A stretch of 64,000 nucleotides of DNA, taken from assembly GCF_030272615.1 (NCBI RefSeq), contig NC_081412.1, positions 475,487,657-475,551,656 on the forward strand, given 5' to 3'. Shown in pieces: positions 60,245 to 64,000 of this stretch. This DNA is from Cryptomeria japonica. Its lineage: Eukaryota; Streptophyta; Pinopsida; Cupressales; Cupressaceae. The position numbers were made by a program, and so were the translations under genes. A model generated the notes under the pieces. The model did not search any database. It had not been told where the DNA came from and saw only the letters and a program-made list of their open reading frames with translations. Within the stretch, counting starts at the first letter, position 1. Each line of letters starts with the position of its first letter.

Positions 60245-60446
60245 CTATTTATCTCTTAAACCATATGCTAAATCAATTTCCTTTGTGTAACATTGGAATC
60301 TCCATTACGATGTGCTTCTTTAACCAATGAAGCCACACCTTCCCATGTTAACGTGCATCCAGAATGTTGACAACGTTCAATCCATACCATCATCCAATCA
60401 ATATTGTTTGCAATATACAAATATAGTGCATCCCACTCTCGACCAA
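60245..60446 (-). CDS. CACTA transposase exon between DUF4218 and DUF4216
   Basis: After an acceptor (TACAG) at 60446 the minus strand reads VGREWDALYLYIANNIDWMM, VWIERCQHSGCTLTWEGVAS, LVKEAHRNGDSNV. A donor-like AG|GTACGT ends it near 60245. Two stops (TAG, TAA) lie in the last 15 codons, or the true donor is earlier. Confidence 0.6.
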
Positions 60447-60531
60447 CTGTACAAAAAATAAATAGACGTCTTACAATTGATTTATGTTGAAGATTAAGAA
60501 TTAATTAACTACAATAACATCTTATAATTAC

Positions 60532-60944
60532 CTCTCACTTTCCTCAGTCTACCTTTCCCCGTCAAGTACTCCCCTTCAAATTTGTTAATGGTGTTGGGAT
60601 CCCAAATGCAATCCACTTGGATCTTTGCTGCAAACTTAGGAAGATATTCAGAAATGTACACCATAGTCTGGTATACCATATATCCCTCCACCGTAGAACC
60701 CTTAGGATGTGCTCTTTGTCGAACCAAAGCCTTCAAAAATTTCAAGTGCCTCTCAACCATCCACATTGACCTAATGTGTACAGGTCCACACAATTCAATC
60801 TCCTCAACTTGGTGTATGAGGTAGTGTGCTTGTGCATTGAAAAAAGCTAGAGGTAGACACTTTTGCATTTCACACATTAAATGATGAATTTTTCTCTTCC
60901 AATATTTTATATCATCTTTATGGATTTCTTTACATGACAACCAC
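60532..60944 (-). CDS. DUF4218 exon of the CACTA transposase
   Basis: It is bounded by an acceptor (TGTAG) at 60944 and a donor (AG|GTAATT) at 60532. The translation holds the DUF4218 signature: MQKCLPLAFFNAQAHYLIHQ, VEEIELCGPVHIRSMWMVER, HLKFLKALVRQRAHPKGSTV, EGYMVYQTMVYISEYLP. It is open throughout. It lies directly downstream of the tnp2 exons, as in other plant CACTA elements. Confidence 0.88.
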
Positions 60945-61045
60945 CTACAAGGTATTCAAGATGCAAAAAAATATATTACATAAGAAGTAAAATAAATCGC
61001 AAATATAATATCTATACAACGAACTAAACAAATATCACTACTTAT

Positions 61046-61125
61046 CTTATGTATTTTCCAAGATCATATATGACTTGCTTGACATTATTGTCGAAGTCAT
61101 CTGGGAGAGATAGAGGTAGAAGGTA
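61046..61125 (-). CDS. Small CACTA transposase exon
   Basis: The minus strand reads LLPLSLPDDFDNNVKQVIYD then LGKYI between an acceptor (TTGTAG) near 61125 and the sequence near 61046. It matches the part of tnp2 proteins just before DUF4218 in size and position. Confidence 0.5.
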
Positions 61126-61347
61126 CTACAACAATTATAAAATTATCTTTTCATTTTTTTCTAACATAATGAAAATTACATGTATGCTCAGTACTTAAAT
61201 ACATACTAACAACACAAGAACATGAATTACCTTAATGAAGGTATGCCAATCATGCGTTTTCATCCCTGGCCCAAATTCACTTTTCTTTGATATGAGATTG
61301 TTTATGTTCGCAACAAATCCTGTGGGAAATCGAATTTTTCATATGAC

Positions 61348-63692
61348 TTATTTTATAGCATTGCTTTGCTGGTCCGTTAATAACCAAGGAAGCTCACTTA
61401 TATTAATTTGGTCTCCATGGCTATTTGATTGAATGACATTTATCATTGCATGATTGAAATCCTGAATGTCACTACATATTTTGACAATTTTTTCTTTGTC
61501 ACGCCTTCCATCCAATATTTTCCATAATGTCTCTGTTATATTCTTTCCAATATGCATACTATCAAACAAATGAACAATTTGTAACTTCTCGTAGTAGGGC
61601 AACCTACTAAATTGTCGGGGATAACTTTTTATTCCCTTAGGAAGGTGCTCATTTATGCCTTCACGACCTTCATGATCATCAATCACATCATCAGTAAACA
61701 AAACAAAATAGAAAAGATGTTTTATTACAAACCAATAGATGGAATGGCATTACCTTGATGATTAATTCTATTATATTCCAACTTCCATAGGTGAGGTGCC
61801 ATTCTTTGTGGCTTTGATGTATTCTCTTCTTTCCCATTGAAAAGATGTTTTTCAATATTTCGATACTTATGACTTTTGTGGAGAAAGTGCCTATACTCAT
61901 CAAACACCTGCTTTCCTAAACTTTTTGAATGATGAGATTTCATCTTTGGACCACAAAGAGGACATGCAAATTTTCCGTTTGTTTGAAGACCTAAAAGATA
62001 ATGTATAATTGGATTAAATATGATAATTTTTTGAATTATAATGTTCATGCACAACTTAAACACTATAACATACCACAAAAATGTGTTAGCCCCGGGGCAT
62101 CGTGTATTGTCCATAGAAGCATCGCATGGAATTGAAATTGTCTTTGTCCTATTGGTCTAGAGACATCATACATAGTGACACCATTCCATAACTCCAGCAA
62201 CTCATTGATAAGAGGCTTGATATATACATTCATATCTTTAACTTGCTACTTACCTAATCGAATGAACAAAAACATTACATAATTATTATGACCATTTTAC
62301 TGCAATATTTATATTTAAATTTAGGCGACTATATTTAAATGATAAAATACGTGGAACAATCATTGCCAACATTATGTGCTCCCTCTTTATTGACATCCAT
62401 GGAGGAATGTTATTGTTGATAACAAAAATAGGCCACACTGAGTAAACAGATCTCATCTCTCCAAATGGATTGACACCATCCGCTGCCAATGAAAGCTTGA
62501 GATTACAAGGTTCTTCTTTAAAGTGTGGCCACTTTTCCTCTATGTCCATAAATGCTGAACCATCTGCAGGCATTCAAATAATGTCATCTCGAATTCTATT
62601 GCATGCATGGTAATCCATAAATTGTGCCAAGCTAGTGCACTTGAATAATCGTTGCATATGTGGAATAATGGGAATATAGCAAAGAACCTTGCGAGGAACC
62701 CTTCTTGTTATTTGATCTATTCAATATCTACTAATATGACATTCAGGGCATTCAATTCAAAATTCATGTTGCTTGTGATATATAATATGATCATTGGGAC
62801 AAGCATCTATTGCTTGATACTCCATTCCAATATCTTTCATAACGGCAGATAATTCTTGGCATGAGTGAGGTAGAAGATTTGATGGTGGTAACAAAAACTC
62901 ACCTATCAATCTACATCAACAAAATATAATTTGTTATAATAATGAATATTAATGGTACAACATGATTCACAATTTATTATGACATATATGACATGCCTTA
63001 ACATACGTGACATTGTTATGTTGGATAAACCATTCATAACCTTCAAGTTCACCAACAACAATACAACAGAGAGAAAAGTTTCCTGCGAGCCTTCATAAAG
63101 GGCCTCAGATGCCTTCTCAAGTAGAGGTACATCATGAACAACATCAAGGCTCATGAACAACATCAAGGTCATCTTCATCATCATGATCAGTTGCGTGAGT
63201 ACTAAATGAGTCATGGATCAATGTATTTGTACCATCATCTTCAATTGTGTTTTTTGGCTCATTATCGTCATCTTCCATGGGATCATTATCTTTAGCTTCG
63301 ATATTCACACCTCCATGTTTGTCCACTTCAAAAACTATATTCCCAAGGTTGTGTTGATCCATACCATGTGCTTTGGGGTGCTCGACCTATATAAAATTGA
63401 TATACATAAATAAACCATGATCATGATCTCATCATCACGTGATTTATTATGTATATAAATTGTCAAAATGATATAATGAAAAACTTACCAATGGATGATA
63501 ATCATGTCCACCTTCAATGTGACCATGCAGCCTAAAATGTTTTTTCATTGTTTTGATTAGAAGTCTTCTAGTCTTTAACCCCTTACAAAATTTGCATGAA
63601 GAATAACATTTTTCATCACCTTTTCTTTTCAAGTTAGACCACAATCTAGCAATTATCTCCTTATTTTGTTGTTCATTGATATTGTTTGACAT
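61348..63692 (-). CDS. CACTA transposase (tnp2 family), N-terminal and core exons
   Basis: The start at 63692 (MSNNINEQQNKEIIARLWSN) opens a transposase-associated zinc-binding exon (CYSSCKFCKG, HFRLHGHIEGGHDYHP) ending at donor G|GTAAGT, 63489. The next exon runs from 63386 and is acidic. Tnp2 core exons follow: 62573-62286 (LAADGVNPFGEMRSVYSVWP, NNIPPWMSIKREHIMLAMI), 62240-62074 (IKPLINELLELWNGVTMYDV, MLLWTIHDAPG), 61990-61740 (GKFACPLCGP, EYRHFLHKSHKYR) and 61701-61348 (LFDSMHIGKNITETLWKILD). It is the enzyme that would cut at CACTA ends. A few stops and uncertain junctions remain (62574-62906 is poorly resolved), so it may be inactive. Confidence 0.8.
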
Positions 63693-64000
63693 GGTCTTTC
63701 TTCACAGGCAAGAACATAGAAATTATTGTCTGACATGGTCTTTCCCTCAGGAGCTGGCAGATCCTGCTTCCATACTTTAATTCTATTTTCTCAAAGGACA
63801 ATCCTAAAAATTCATGCATTGCAAACAACTTTTTACACCTTTGTTGGTTGTGGTCGCGTCATAGAGAGTTTACATCAATATATGAAGAACATGCCAATGC
63901 TTTTAGTGCAGCAATAGAAGTCTATCTCTTATTCAATATCTCTAGTGAAACCCCCATGATCTTTTGTTGGAGTAGAATTTGTTATATTCTAGAAAGGGTC

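Overview
The window looks like intergenic chromatin from a seed plant with a large, repeat-rich nuclear genome. It contains layered Ty3/gypsy and Ty1/copia LTR retrotransposons, a LINE remnant and a CACTA (En/Spm) DNA transposon with plant intron signals. The element types suggest a conifer (Cupressaceae-like) to me, but that is inference: no marker gene is present. I found no intact single-copy host gene, tRNA, rRNA or CRISPR array.

Layout. An old minus-strand chromovirus (element A, 465-31748) fills the left half and is broken by three insertions, each with perfect or near-perfect LTR ends and a 5-bp target-site duplication (TSD). They are D (2318-5820, a short non-autonomous gypsy), B (7204-20808, a young plus-strand gypsy derivative) and C (22065-28747, a minus-strand copia). 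Removing D, B and C leaves a 7.5-kb element in normal order: LTR, tRNA-iMet primer site, gag, protease, RT, RNase H, integrase, chromodomain, LTR. LTR differences in stretches I compared by eye order the insertions as A oldest (15 of 130), then C (9 of 180), D (10 of 300) and B (7 of about 750). A itself sits in an older coding-like sequence (S), a second copy of which, with the end of A's LTR attached, lies at 42926-45088.

Right half. There is a minus-strand gypsy gag-protease remnant (F, about 33480-36520); a plus-strand copia fragment with a duplicated LTR start (G, 37732-40868); a minus-strand copia fragment (H, 40905-42920); a LINE ORF1 relic (45658-46960); and a plus-strand gypsy gag-protease relic with its polypurine tract and 3' LTR (E, about 47390-51660). 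Next come a repeat-rich leader (52880-54840) and an unrecognised reading frame of about 1030 codons (J, 54954-58043). The last 6 kb are a minus-strand CACTA transposase gene with DUF4218 and DUF4216 exons and a triplet repeat that encodes an acidic tail.

Most notable. (1) Element B carries, antisense between its pol remnant and 3' LTR, a plant-mobile-domain (PMD) gene relic that still has an intron. B lacks RT, RNase H and the integrase core, yet its LTRs are nearly identical, so it probably moved recently using enzymes from another element. (2) J runs in a single frame for 3.1 kb with 14 internal stops, all TAG or TAA, no TGA and no frameshift. In B, C and A several stops sit where related elements have glutamine. 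This fits C-to-T decay at CAG/CAA codons, but the strand asymmetry in J is odd. (3) D is a 3.5-kb non-autonomous element whose LTR ends and primer site match A's.
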